Origin: a virus
Length of the DNA: 35,143 nt
Virus record (IMG/VR): IMGVR_UViG_3300009163_000099
Coordinates: 1-35,143 of that record
Strand: one strand, 5' to 3'
How positions within the stretch are numbered: position 1 is the first letter of the stretch; each line of letters opens with the position of its first letter. Of the stretch, positions 25,334 through 32,491 are shown one piece after another. Below the pieces are notes generated by a model that made no database searches, was not told the DNA's origin, and saw only the letters and a program-made list of their open reading frames with translations. The position numbers were made by a program, and so were the translations under genes.

Positions 25334-25903
25334 ATGGCAATTACGAAAATTTCTGAGTTGACAGCGGCAATTAAAACTGGCGCTAGATCAAACATGTTCC
25401 AAGTGGAACTTTCACAACTAGGTGGTTCAGAAGCGGCTCAGCAGATTCAAAATTGGACGTATCTATGCAAAGGCGCTCAACTACCTAGTTCAACACTAGG
25501 TCTAGTTGAAGTGCCTTTCATGGCTGGTAGAAGATTTAAAATCGCTGGCGACAGAACATTCCCAGAGTGGACTACAACAGTATTAAACGATACTAATCAA
25601 AAAATTCGTCAAGCACTTGAAGAATTACAAATCCAATATGGTGTTACGGATTACGAATCGGAACAGGCAAAAACTTCTCCAGGTGCAGAGAATACTGAAT
25701 TCCAAACAATCATTGTTAGACAATTCGATTATAGCGGAACTGAAATCTATGCATATACATTGTATAACGCATGGCCTTCAGATATCAGTACTATTGATCT
25801 TTCATACGATTCTACAGATACAGTTGAAGAGTTTACTGTTACTTGGTCTTATGATTACTTTACACTAGGTGCTGAAACTGGTGTTGGTATCACAACTAAT
25901 TAA
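25334..25903 (+). CDS. 19: gp19 tail tube protein
   Basis: This 189-aa protein (T4 gp19 is 163 aa) has the family landmarks GARSNMFQVELSQLGGSE, YLCKGAQLPSSTLGLVEVPF, GRRFKIAGDRTFPEWTTTV and IDLSYDSTDTVEEFTVTWSY at the C-terminus. It forms the hexameric rings of the rigid tail tube. It has a strong AAGGAG site and probably its own late promoter. A second tube-like gene follows 10 bases later. I consider this one the likely main tube subunit because it immediately follows the sheath gene, but the sequence does not exclude the reverse. Confidence 0.95.
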   Translation: MAITKISELTAAIKTGARSNMFQVELSQLGGSEAAQQIQNWTYLCKGAQLPSSTLGLVEVPFMAGRRFKIAGDRTFPEWTTTVLNDTNQKIRQALEELQIQYGVTDYESEQAKTSPGAENTEFQTIIVRQFDYSGTEIYAYTLYNAWPSDISTIDLSYDSTDTVEEFTVTWSYDYFTLGAETGVGITTN

Positions 25904-25913
25904 GGACTAAAAA

Positions 25914-26537
25914 ATGGCAAATGATTTTTTCAACATTAATAGATTCAGATCAACACTAGCGTCTGGTGCAAGACCAAACTTATTCAAGATCAATCTTACA
26001 GCACCAACTGATATTTCTGATCCAGAAGGTTTGTTAGCCGCTGGTGGTAACTTCTCACTTCTATGCAGATCGGCCGCAATTCCATCATATACAATTGGTG
26101 TGATTGAAGTTCCATTCCGTGGAAGAAGAATTAAACTTCCTGGCGATAGAACATACGGTGAATGGACTGTTACAGTTATCAATGACCAAAATCAAGGTAT
26201 GCGTAAAGTATTTGATAATTGGCTTGCATATATAAACAATCCAGATGGAACAGACGTAATTCGTCCAAACACTGGTGCCGCAGTTGGAGATGAAAGCAGT
26301 TATCGTACTACAGTTAGCATCGATCACTATAGAAGCGATGGTTCTATCAGTAGAAAATACGCATTGCTTGAAGCGTTTCCAACAGACGTATCTGCAATTG
26401 ATTTGTCTTATGACACTACAGATGCAATTCAAGAATTCACAGTAACATTTAACTATCACTATCTTGATGTTGGTGGTACAAGTAGTTCTGGAGAAGACGC
26501 AACTGCACCATCAGTTACAAATCGTTCTACAGTTTAA
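25914..26537 (+). CDS. gp19-like tail tube paralogue
   Basis: This 207-aa protein parallels the preceding tube protein along its length: GARPNLFKINLTAP, SLLCRSAAIPSYTIGVIEVP, GRRIKLPGDRTYGEWTVTVI, FPTDVSAIDLSYDTTDAIQE and FTVTFNYHYLDVG. It differs by an extra central loop (after DGTDVIRPN, about 115-135) and a serine/threonine-rich tail. It is therefore a tandem duplicate of gp19. Possible roles: a second tube subunit, a tube end ring (the T4 tube-like proteins gp48 and gp54 share this fold), or a minor variant. It ends 50 bases before the intrinsic terminator. Confidence 0.92.
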   Translation: MANDFFNINRFRSTLASGARPNLFKINLTAPTDISDPEGLLAAGGNFSLLCRSAAIPSYTIGVIEVPFRGRRIKLPGDRTYGEWTVTVINDQNQGMRKVFDNWLAYINNPDGTDVIRPNTGAAVGDESSYRTTVSIDHYRSDGSISRKYALLEAFPTDVSAIDLSYDTTDAIQEFTVTFNYHYLDVGGTSSSGEDATAPSVTNRSTV

Positions 26538-26548
26538 AGTGAGACAAT

Positions 26549-26574
26549 TTACGCATACATAAATACATGCGTAA
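26549..26574 (+). promoter_or_regulatory. inverted repeat with a late-promoter-like octamer in its loop
   Basis: TTACGCAT (26549-26556) and ATGCGTAA (26567-26574) are perfect reverse complements around a 10-base loop that contains CATAAATA (26558-26565). A start about 6 bases downstream would fall inside the right arm, 16 bases before the terminator stem. Confidence 0.55.
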
Positions 26575-26586
26575 TAGTTATTCTGC

Positions 26587-26618
26587 AAATGGGGGCTATT
26601 ACGCCCCCATTTCTTTTT
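26587..26618 (+). terminator. intrinsic terminator between tail-tube genes and portal gene
   Basis: AAATGGGGGC (26587-26596) and GCCCCCATTT (26603-26612) form a perfect 10-bp stem with a 6-base loop, followed by a T-rich run (TTTCTTTTT). It is the only clear rho-independent terminator I see in the window and separates the tail genes from the head genes. Confidence 0.9.
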
Positions 26619-26634
26619 AAGAGAGACAAACAAT

Positions 26635-28311
26635 ATGGCAATTAAACTTTTTGGATTTAAAATAGGTAAAGATGACGAAAGTGCAGAAAACCTAAAATCA
26701 TTTGTACCTCCAGTAAACGATGATGGTTCTGTCGCTATTTCAGGCGGTGGCGTTTATGGTATCTATACCGACTTAGAAGGTGCAATTCGTAATGATGCAG
26801 ACTTAATCAAACGTTATCGTGAGATGGCATTACAACCTGAGTGTGATGGTGCAATCGATGATATCGTTAACGAATCATTAGTGTTCGACAATGAAGGTGA
26901 TTATCCAGTTCAAATTATGTTGGATAATCTACAGCAACCAGAATCAATCAAGAAAAAAATACGTGACGAATATTATTACGTCATGAAATTACTCGACTTC
27001 AATAATCAAGGCTATGATATCTTCCGTAGATGGTACATTGATGGTAGACTTTACTATCACATGATTATTGATGAGAAACAACCACGCCAAGGTCTAAAAG
27101 AAATTCGCTACATTGACCCACGTAAAATTCGTAAAGTACGTGAGAGCAAAAGAGTTAAACAAAACTTAGCAAGCAACATTGTATCTCTTCCAACGCAAGA
27201 GAATGATTACTTCATCTATTCTGAAAAAGGTTTTAGTAATGATGGTAATCAAGGTATAAAGATTGCACCAGATTCCGTTTGTTATATTCATTCGGGTATC
27301 ACAGATAAAGATGGGCGTATGATTATTTCTAATCTACACAAAGCAATCAAGCCCGTCAATCAATTACGTATGCTTGAAGATGCGACTGTTATCTATCGTA
27401 TCTCCCGTGCGCCTGAGCGTAGAATTTTCTATATCGATGTGGGTAATCTGCCTAAGATGAAAGCAGAACAATACTTGCGTGAAGTCATGGCTAAGTACAA
27501 AAACAAACTTGTATATGATGCCGCTACAGGTGAAATACGTGATGATAGAAGATTCCAAACAATGCTTGAAGACTTTTGGTTACCACGTAGAGAAGGTGGT
27601 AAAGGTACTGAAATCACTACACTTCCAGGCGGACAAAATCTCGGTGAAATTGAAGATGTATTGTACTTCCAAAAGAAAGTATTCAAAGCATTGAATGTTC
27701 CATCATCTAGATTAGAAGCAGACAATGGATTCTCATTGGGTCGTGCATCTGAGATCACTAGAGATGAATTGAAGTTCTCTAAGTTCATTCAACGTCTACG
27801 TTTAAGATTCTCACACTTATTTGATCGTTTGCTTGAAACTCAATTGTTGCTTAAAGGCATTTGCACTAGAGCAGAGTGGCAACAAATCAAAGAAGAAATT
27901 GCATATGACTTCCAAAAAGACATGCACTTTGTTGAATTAAAAGATGCAGAACTCATGAAAGAACGTCTTGGAATTTTGAGTGACATTGATAATTACAATG
28001 GTAAATATTTCTCTAAAGCATGGATTCGTAAAAATGTTTTACGTCAATCTGAAGATGACATTGAAGAAATTGATAAGCAAATTGAAGAAGAGAGTGCAAA
28101 TGAAGAAGATGAAATTTCACCAATGCCTGCACCAGCACCTGCACCAAGTCCATTTGCTGTTCCATCACAACCTATTCCAGTTGTGATTGCTAAAGAAGAA
28201 ATTGAACCTCATGTTGTTGATGATACAGATCAAAAAGAGTTGGCTAAATCTATGACAAAGTTTTTTGATACATTAGTTGAAGAGGCAAAAGGTGACAAAG
28301 AAGTCAAATGA
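26635..28311 (+). CDS. 20: gp20 portal protein
   Basis: This 558-aa protein (T4 gp20 is 524 aa) has the family markers RYREMALQPECDGAIDDIVN, YDIFRRWYIDGRLYYHMIID, IRYIDPRKIRKVRE, ISRAPERRIFYIDVGNLPKM, KAEQYLREVMAKYKNKLVYD, MLEDFWLPRREGGKGTEITT and LNVPSSRLEADNGFSLGRAS. The C-terminus is extended by a proline/alanine-rich acidic tail (PMPAPAPAPSPF). It forms the dodecameric ring at the unique vertex and initiates prohead assembly. No exact late promoter lies between the upstream terminator and this gene; its weak site is AAGAGAGA. Its last 20 bases overlap the collagen-like gene. Confidence 0.97.
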   Translation: MAIKLFGFKIGKDDESAENLKSFVPPVNDDGSVAISGGGVYGIYTDLEGAIRNDADLIKRYREMALQPECDGAIDDIVNESLVFDNEGDYPVQIMLDNLQQPESIKKKIRDEYYYVMKLLDFNNQGYDIFRRWYIDGRLYYHMIIDEKQPRQGLKEIRYIDPRKIRKVRESKRVKQNLASNIVSLPTQENDYFIYSEKGFSNDGNQGIKIAPDSVCYIHSGITDKDGRMIISNLHKAIKPVNQLRMLEDATVIYRISRAPERRIFYIDVGNLPKMKAEQYLREVMAKYKNKLVYDAATGEIRDDRRFQTMLEDFWLPRREGGKGTEITTLPGGQNLGEIEDVLYFQKKVFKALNVPSSRLEADNGFSLGRASEITRDELKFSKFIQRLRLRFSHLFDRLLETQLLLKGICTRAEWQQIKEEIAYDFQKDMHFVELKDAELMKERLGILSDIDNYNGKYFSKAWIRKNVLRQSEDDIEEIDKQIEEESANEEDEISPMPAPAPAPSPFAVPSQPIPVVIAKEEIEPHVVDDTDQKELAKSMTKFFDTLVEEAKGDKEVK

Positions 28312-29836
28312 TTTAACTAATCAACTTAACGAAGCGATTTCAGTAGCAACGTCTGTTGCTTATACTAAAAAAGAGATAGACAAATTAAAGACTGAATTAT
28401 ATTCTCTTTTAGAAAAAAAATCAGCAGAAACAATAGTTGAGTACGTTCAAGTTCCTGGACCGCCTGGACAACGAGGACTCTTTGGCTCTAAAGGAGACAA
28501 GGGTGATAAAGGCGATACAGGTGACGTTGGACCCATCGGACCAAAAGGCGACAAGGGCGAAGTTGGACCACAAGGTAACTTAGGGCTTGAAGGTCCCCGT
28601 GGTCTTAAGGGCGACAAAGGCGATAAGGGCGACACTGGCGCTGTCGGACCACAAGGCGAACAAGGCATACAAGGTATTGCTGGAGAGCGTGGCGACAAAG
28701 GCGAGAAAGGTGATAGGGGTACAGATGGAAAAAATGGTCTGGACGGAAGAGATGGACAAACAGGCGCAGTTGGTCCCGCTGGATCAATTGGACCGCAAGG
28801 TGTTCAAGGTGAGCGAGGTCTTAAGGGTGACAAAGGCGAACGAGGACAAGACGGACAACAAGGAACTCAAGGACCAACAGGACCAAAAGGTGAAATTGGA
28901 CCGCAAGGCGTTCAAGGTCTTCCAGGTAAAGATGGTAAAGACGGAGACATAAAACCCGTTGAAGAGAAGTTTCAAAAGTTCATTGACAATGTTCAGAAGG
29001 ATGTTAGCGCATTCAAAACAAAAGTTAATGCAGTCATACTTAAAAGCGGTCCTAACGATTCATACAAAGCAACTGGTTCTGGTGAAGTAAATCTACGTTA
29101 CTTAGATGACGTAGATAGAGATAGCATTACCGATGGTTATGTTTTGTCTTATGATGAAGCATCACAGAAGTTTGTATTCGTTGAAGGTGGCGCAGGCGGC
29201 GGCACTATAGATACCGTAGCAAGAACAAGATCAACATCCGCTTGGTACACAGCAAACTTAGCATACACACAAGCCAATAGCGCATTCTCTACTTCTAATA
29301 ATTCATATACTCAAGCAAATACAGCACTCAGTATTGCACAGTCCGCATTTGCTCAAGCGAACACTGGTAGTGCGGCTGGTACAGATAACTTAGCACGTTC
29401 AATTGCTAATAGTTCATTTTCTACAGCAAACTCAGCACTCAGCATTGCACAATCAGCATTCGCACAAGCAAATACAGGCGGAGGAGGCGGAGCCGCAACA
29501 GATTCATTGAATATTATATTCGGTAATCATAATGCGACAGCATACAAAGTTGTTGCAATTAATGCAGATTCCGAAACAATTTTAGCGTCAACATTAGATT
29601 TAACTCAAGCAAATAAAGTTGTCGGAATACTAGATGCGAATAATGAAACTGTTACTCTAGGAACACTCACAAACCCATCATGGACTTGGACTGCCGATCA
29701 GACTTTATATTTGAGTTCAAATGGCGATATCGTAACAACCCCCACTATTGATGGTGCGACATTCTCACTCAAAGTTGGATATTCACTATCAGCAACAAAA
29801 GTGTTTGTAAAAATCGGAACACCAGTAGTTTTATAA
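28292..29836 (+). CDS. collagen-like trimeric fibre protein
   Basis: I chose the GTG start at 28292 (AGAGG at 28281-28285, 6 bases upstream; product begins MTKKSNDLTNQ) over the in-frame TTG at 28277. The roughly 514-aa protein has a short coiled-coil start and then 54 uninterrupted Gly-X-Y triplets (positions 61-223 counted from the TTG). Next come a globular segment (LRYLDDVDRDSITDGYVLSY then KFVFVEGGAGGG), alanine/asparagine-rich repeats (AFAQANTG, TALSIAQSAFAQAN) suggesting a coiled coil, and a beta-rich C-terminal domain. It should be a collagen-helix trimer. Thirteen of the 54 Y positions are lysine and two are proline. Its place between portal and core genes suggests a head- or neck-attached fibre, but a tail fibre is not excluded. 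Confidence 0.88.
   Translation: MTKKSNDLTNQLNEAISVATSVAYTKKEIDKLKTELYSLLEKKSAETIVEYVQVPGPPGQRGLFGSKGDKGDKGDTGDVGPIGPKGDKGEVGPQGNLGLEGPRGLKGDKGDKGDTGAVGPQGEQGIQGIAGERGDKGEKGDRGTDGKNGLDGRDGQTGAVGPAGSIGPQGVQGERGLKGDKGERGQDGQQGTQGPTGPKGEIGPQGVQGLPGKDGKDGDIKPVEEKFQKFIDNVQKDVSAFKTKVNAVILKSGPNDSYKATGSGEVNLRYLDDVDRDSITDGYVLSYDEASQKFVFVEGGAGGGTIDTVARTRSTSAWYTANLAYTQANSAFSTSNNSYTQANTALSIAQSAFAQANTGSAAGTDNLARSIANSSFSTANSALSIAQSAFAQANTGGGGGAATDSLNIIFGNHNATAYKVVAINADSETILASTLDLTQANKVVGILDANNETVTLGTLTNPSWTWTADQTLYLSSNGDIVTTPTIDGATFSLKVGYSLSATKVFVKIGTPVVL
28457..28945 (+). repeat. 54 tandem Gly-X-Y triplets (collagen-like)
   Basis: Every third residue is glycine without a break across 54 triplets, with recurrent GDKGDKGDT and GPKG/GPQG units. 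Nine-base near-repeats such as ggcgacaag recur many times, making this stretch prone to slippage and length variation. Confidence 0.95.
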
Positions 29837-29839
29837 ATA
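29832..29839 (+). promoter_or_regulatory. T4-like late promoter TATAAATA overlapping the collagen-like gene stop
   Basis: An exact TATAAATA includes the stop codon TAA (29834-29836) of the collagen-like gene and lies 22 bases before the next ATG (29861), with a TAGGAG site between. Confidence 0.82.
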
Positions 29840-29860
29840 AAGAAAATATAGGAGTCACAT

Positions 29861-30262
29861 ATGGCAAACGCACTTTACCCAAAAGCAAAAGAGGCATTCT
29901 TGAATGCCGCAATCAACTTGGCATCAAATACCGTTACAATCGCATTGATTGATACTGGTGTTTATACGTATTCAACTTCACATCAATATCGTAGTGATGT
30001 ATCAAACTCTTCTGTTATTTCAACTGCAACATTATCGAATAAAACAATCACAAGCGGTGTTTTTGATGCAGATGATGCAACATTTACTTCAGTCACAGGC
30101 GCTAATTGTGAAGCACTTATTCTATATGCAGACACAGGTGTTCAAGGTACATCTAGATTGATTGCTTATATTGATAGCGCAACTGGTTTGCCAATTCTTC
30201 CTAACGGTGGTGATATTACTGTAGCATTCTCTAGCGGCGCAAGCAAAATTTTCGCTCTCTAA
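29861..30262 (+). CDS. conserved phage structural protein (MANALY family)
   Basis: This 133-aa protein begins MANALYPKAKEAFLNAAINL and has TVTIALIDTGVYTYSTSHQY, a KTITSGVFDADDATFTSVTG segment, EALILYADTG and LIAYIDSATGLPILPNGGDI ending in SGASKIFAL. I recognise this as a very widespread small phage protein found near fibre or structural genes in many unrelated tailed phages. Its function is unknown. It is probably a beta-sandwich virion component. It has an exact late promoter and a good ribosome binding site, consistent with late, abundant expression. Confidence 0.8.
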   Translation: MANALYPKAKEAFLNAAINLASNTVTIALIDTGVYTYSTSHQYRSDVSNSSVISTATLSNKTITSGVFDADDATFTSVTGANCEALILYADTGVQGTSRLIAYIDSATGLPILPNGGDITVAFSSGASKIFAL

Positions 30263-30282
30263 TATAGAGAAAAAATAAAATC

Positions 30283-31086
30283 ATGCCTCAAGTGATCATT
30301 TTACGTGATAGTCTATATGACGTTGAAACAAGTACGATACAAACGTATTCGTCAAATACTATCACGCAAGTTGCGGATTCATTTAACGATAGTAGATCAA
30401 TCATATCTGCTACAAGTTTTGGCGATTTCAACTATACTGTTATAATCAATGCTAATTCTGTAAATTCTACAGAAGCATTTGGCACATCAAAACTAAACTT
30501 ATCAATATCATTAGGCTCAATAGAATCAGGTTTGACAATTGGTACAGCACAACTGAATCAATTCATTTCTGCAAACTCACTACAGACAACAGCGTCATTT
30601 GGCACTTCAACATTTGTATTGAATTTATTACCAACATCGGTAACAACTACAAATGTATTTGGGTCACCACAACTTAATTTTATTTTATATCCAAATTCGT
30701 TAACATCTACGATTGGATTTGGCGAAGATCAATTGAACATGAACATCAAAGATGTTCCGTTCCCGTCAATTGAATCTACACTTGTCATTCCTTCTCCGAG
30801 AATGGCATATGTTGTTAGACCATTGTCTATCAATACGACAGTTAATTTTGGTGTACCGCAATTCATTGATAATATTCATAGAGTTCTTGTGTTCAAGGAT
30901 GGTAATATTACAAAAATGGGAGAGAATGATGCGGGCATTATTGCTGGACAAATTAGACTCAATCCAGCAAGTACAGTATCAAATACAGCATCATTTGGAT
31001 CCGCAGATTTGCCTTCAAATCCAGAAGGATTCTTATCAATTAACATAGCGGGTAGAGATTACAGAATACCTTACTACAATACTTAA
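30283..31086 (+). CDS. virion protein built from 20-residue beta-repeats
   Basis: This 267-aa protein has about eight consecutive repeats with a 20-residue period (roughly residues 39-201), each like S-[IVL]-x-[ST]-T-x-x-FG-x-x-x-LN-x-x-[IL]. One copy is three residues longer and a degenerate copy lies near 225-240. The C-terminal part (NIHRVLVFKDGNITKMGEND; INIAGRDYRIPYYNT) looks like a small globular cap. Repeats of the FGT type occur in other phage structural proteins, but I know no function. A fibre shaft or a surface lattice protein is likely. It follows the 133-aa gene by 20 bases with no separate promoter seen. Confidence 0.75.
   Translation: MPQVIILRDSLYDVETSTIQTYSSNTITQVADSFNDSRSIISATSFGDFNYTVIINANSVNSTEAFGTSKLNLSISLGSIESGLTIGTAQLNQFISANSLQTTASFGTSTFVLNLLPTSVTTTNVFGSPQLNFILYPNSLTSTIGFGEDQLNMNIKDVPFPSIESTLVIPSPRMAYVVRPLSINTTVNFGVPQFIDNIHRVLVFKDGNITKMGENDAGIIAGQIRLNPASTVSNTASFGSADLPSNPEGFLSINIAGRDYRIPYYNT
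30397..30885 (+). repeat. 60-base-period coding repeats
   Basis: The motif ttTGG(c/t)(a/g) recurs at about 30418, 30478, 30598, 30658 and 30718, with diverged copies at 30538, 30790 and 30850, giving a 60-base period that matches the 20-residue protein repeat. Confidence 0.7.
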
Positions 31087-31098
31087 AAACCGGTAAAG

Positions 31099-31106
31099 TA
31101 TAAATA
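31099..31106 (+). promoter_or_regulatory. T4-like late promoter TATAAATA before the prohead core genes
   Basis: An exact TATAAATA lies in the 41-base gap before the gp67-like gene, 29 bases before its ATG, and is followed by a GGGAG ribosome binding site (31117-31121). Confidence 0.87.
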
Positions 31107-31127
31107 AAGCAAACATGGGAGATTATT

Positions 31128-31349
31128 ATGGATAATATTATACAAGCAATTGCTAGTGCGGCTGACGCAAAGCCTTTAGACTTTAAGAATTTTATTAGTG
31201 CAGAATTACAATCAAGAGTACATGACGCATTACTGAATCAAAAAGTTGAAGTGGCTGGCGCCCTAATGAATAACACACAGATCGAAGACAATTCTGAAGA
31301 AGAAGAATTTCATACAAGTTCAGAGGAAAATGTAGATGAAGACCTTTAA
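31128..31349 (+). CDS. 67: gp67-like prohead core protein
   Basis: This 73-aa protein has the layout of T4 gp67 (80 aa): a helical N-terminal half beginning MDNIIQAIASAAD (T4: EGLIEAIKSND) and an acidic C-terminal third (EDNSEEEEF, SSEENVDEDL). It sits in the T4 position downstream of gene 20 and upstream of 21. Residues 18-23 read DFKNFI, resembling the core/targeting motif described in the findings. In T4 gp67 is an inner prohead scaffold component cut into peptides by gp21. It overlaps the next gene by 14 bases. Confidence 0.8.
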   Translation: MDNIIQAIASAADAKPLDFKNFISAELQSRVHDALLNQKVEVAGALMNNTQIEDNSEEEEFHTSSEENVDEDL

Positions 31350-32016
31350 AGATTTTCTAGGACCAATTACCGAAATCGTAGGTATTGCTCCTAAAGCAAA
31401 AGGTGAACATAAATTTGTTCACACAACATATTTGGCACAAATAAAAGATCCAGGTGATCTTGAGAAGGTTGGTCCCGAAGAAGTTGGTCCAAAAGAGATT
31501 AAATCTGGACAAGGTAAGCGTCCTGCTGATCGTTTAGACAACAAGCAAAAGTTTGCTGAAGGCCACGATGACAATGAAGACCACATGGAAAAAGAACACG
31601 AAAAAGATGAAGAAGAAAAAGAAAGAATGATGACTGGTAAAAAGAAGTCATTAAAATCTTTTAAAGAATCTTTGGGTATTGATGAAGCAGATAGTCATCA
31701 ATCAAAAACAACAATGAAGCATATTAGCAATCCAAACGCAGCCGAAAAGAAAGCATCTAAGGATATCAAACCTGGTGTTGCTGGATACAAAGACAGAATC
31801 GCAATGCTTAAGGCCGCAAAAGATCGTGGTGCATTAAAAGACGAAGTTGAAGCACACACTATCATTAAGTCTAAAATGAAAGAAGATGTTGATTCTGAAT
31901 TGCTAATCAAACTCTATAATGATCTTAACGAAGAGAATCAACAACTCTTTATGGTTCAGTTAGAAGAAGATGCAGATGCGCTTTTAGTGTTTGCACAAAA
32001 TTTACTAGGTGAATAA
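31336..32016 (+). CDS. additional prohead-core / internal-protein candidate
   Basis: This 226-aa, highly charged protein begins MKTFKDFLGPITE. Its first seven residues closely resemble the capsid-targeting start of T4 internal proteins (MKTYQEF), and ITE (residues 11-13) fits the gp21 cleavage rule [LI]-x-E. A second similar segment, SFKESLGIDE (residues 108-117), has another I-x-E. The middle is lysine/glutamate-rich (MEKEHEKDEEEKE) and the C-terminus (DSELLIKLYNDLNEENQQLF) is helical. It lies between the gp67-like and gp68-like genes and overlaps gp67 by 14 bases. It is probably a core component or a protein packaged inside the head; no exact T4 counterpart is recognised. Confidence 0.75.
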   Translation: MKTFKDFLGPITEIVGIAPKAKGEHKFVHTTYLAQIKDPGDLEKVGPEEVGPKEIKSGQGKRPADRLDNKQKFAEGHDDNEDHMEKEHEKDEEEKERMMTGKKKSLKSFKESLGIDEADSHQSKTTMKHISNPNAAEKKASKDIKPGVAGYKDRIAMLKAAKDRGALKDEVEAHTIIKSKMKEDVDSELLIKLYNDLNEENQQLFMVQLEEDADALLVFAQNLLGE

Positions 32017-32018
32017 AA

Positions 32019-32489
32019 ATGGCAGATACAGTAACATCACAAACGCTTAAAGATCATGCATCAGCATGGGCAGTTAAACTCACTAACATCTCAGATGCTA
32101 CAGGTGAGTTAAACGTCACTAAAGTAAATGCAAACACATTAATTGCATCAAATGGTGACGGAACTACAAGATTAACAATTACAAAATTGTTTTGGAATGT
32201 TTCTCCAGGTGCATCGCCAACATTCACTCCAAGAGTAACACTCTCTTGGGCTAATGGTATAGGAGGTGGAACAAACACGGTTATTACTACTTTAAGTGGT
32301 AGTGGTTTTTGGGACTTGACAACTGGCGGTCAAGCACCACTAGTAAACAATCAAGCGAACACAAATGGTAACATTTTATTGTCTACTGCTGGATTTACTG
32401 CTAATGCCGCATACACACTTATCCTTGAAGGTAAAAAGACCGCTGGTTACACTAGCCGTGAAACAACTGATGATGGTATAAGCCCATAA
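32019..32489 (+). CDS. small virion structural protein of unknown function
   Basis: This 156-aa protein (MADTVTSQTLKDHASAWAVK, LTNISDATGE, then a beta-rich FTPRVTLSWANG and a final ETTDDGISP) is low in charge and predicted to be all-beta, unlike the charged core proteins on both sides. I recall similar proteins in T4-like cyanophages labelled as structural. It starts 2 bases after the preceding gene and ends 2 bases before the gp68-like gene, so it is cotranscribed with the core genes and may decorate the capsid or neck. The function is not known. Confidence 0.7.
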   Translation: MADTVTSQTLKDHASAWAVKLTNISDATGELNVTKVNANTLIASNGDGTTRLTITKLFWNVSPGASPTFTPRVTLSWANGIGGGTNTVITTLSGSGFWDLTTGGQAPLVNNQANTNGNILLSTAGFTANAAYTLILEGKKTAGYTSRETTDDGISP

Positions 32490-32491
32490 TC

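Noticed and set aside
28277-28291. TTG start for the collagen-like protein
   Set aside because: The GTG at 28292 has AGAGG 6 bases upstream and gives a more natural start, while the TTG lies further inside the portal gene without a clear site.
28447-28698. Minus-strand frame rich in SPLSP repeats opposite the collagen segment
   Set aside because: The repeat is the mirror of the Gly-X-Y codons and not an independent gene.
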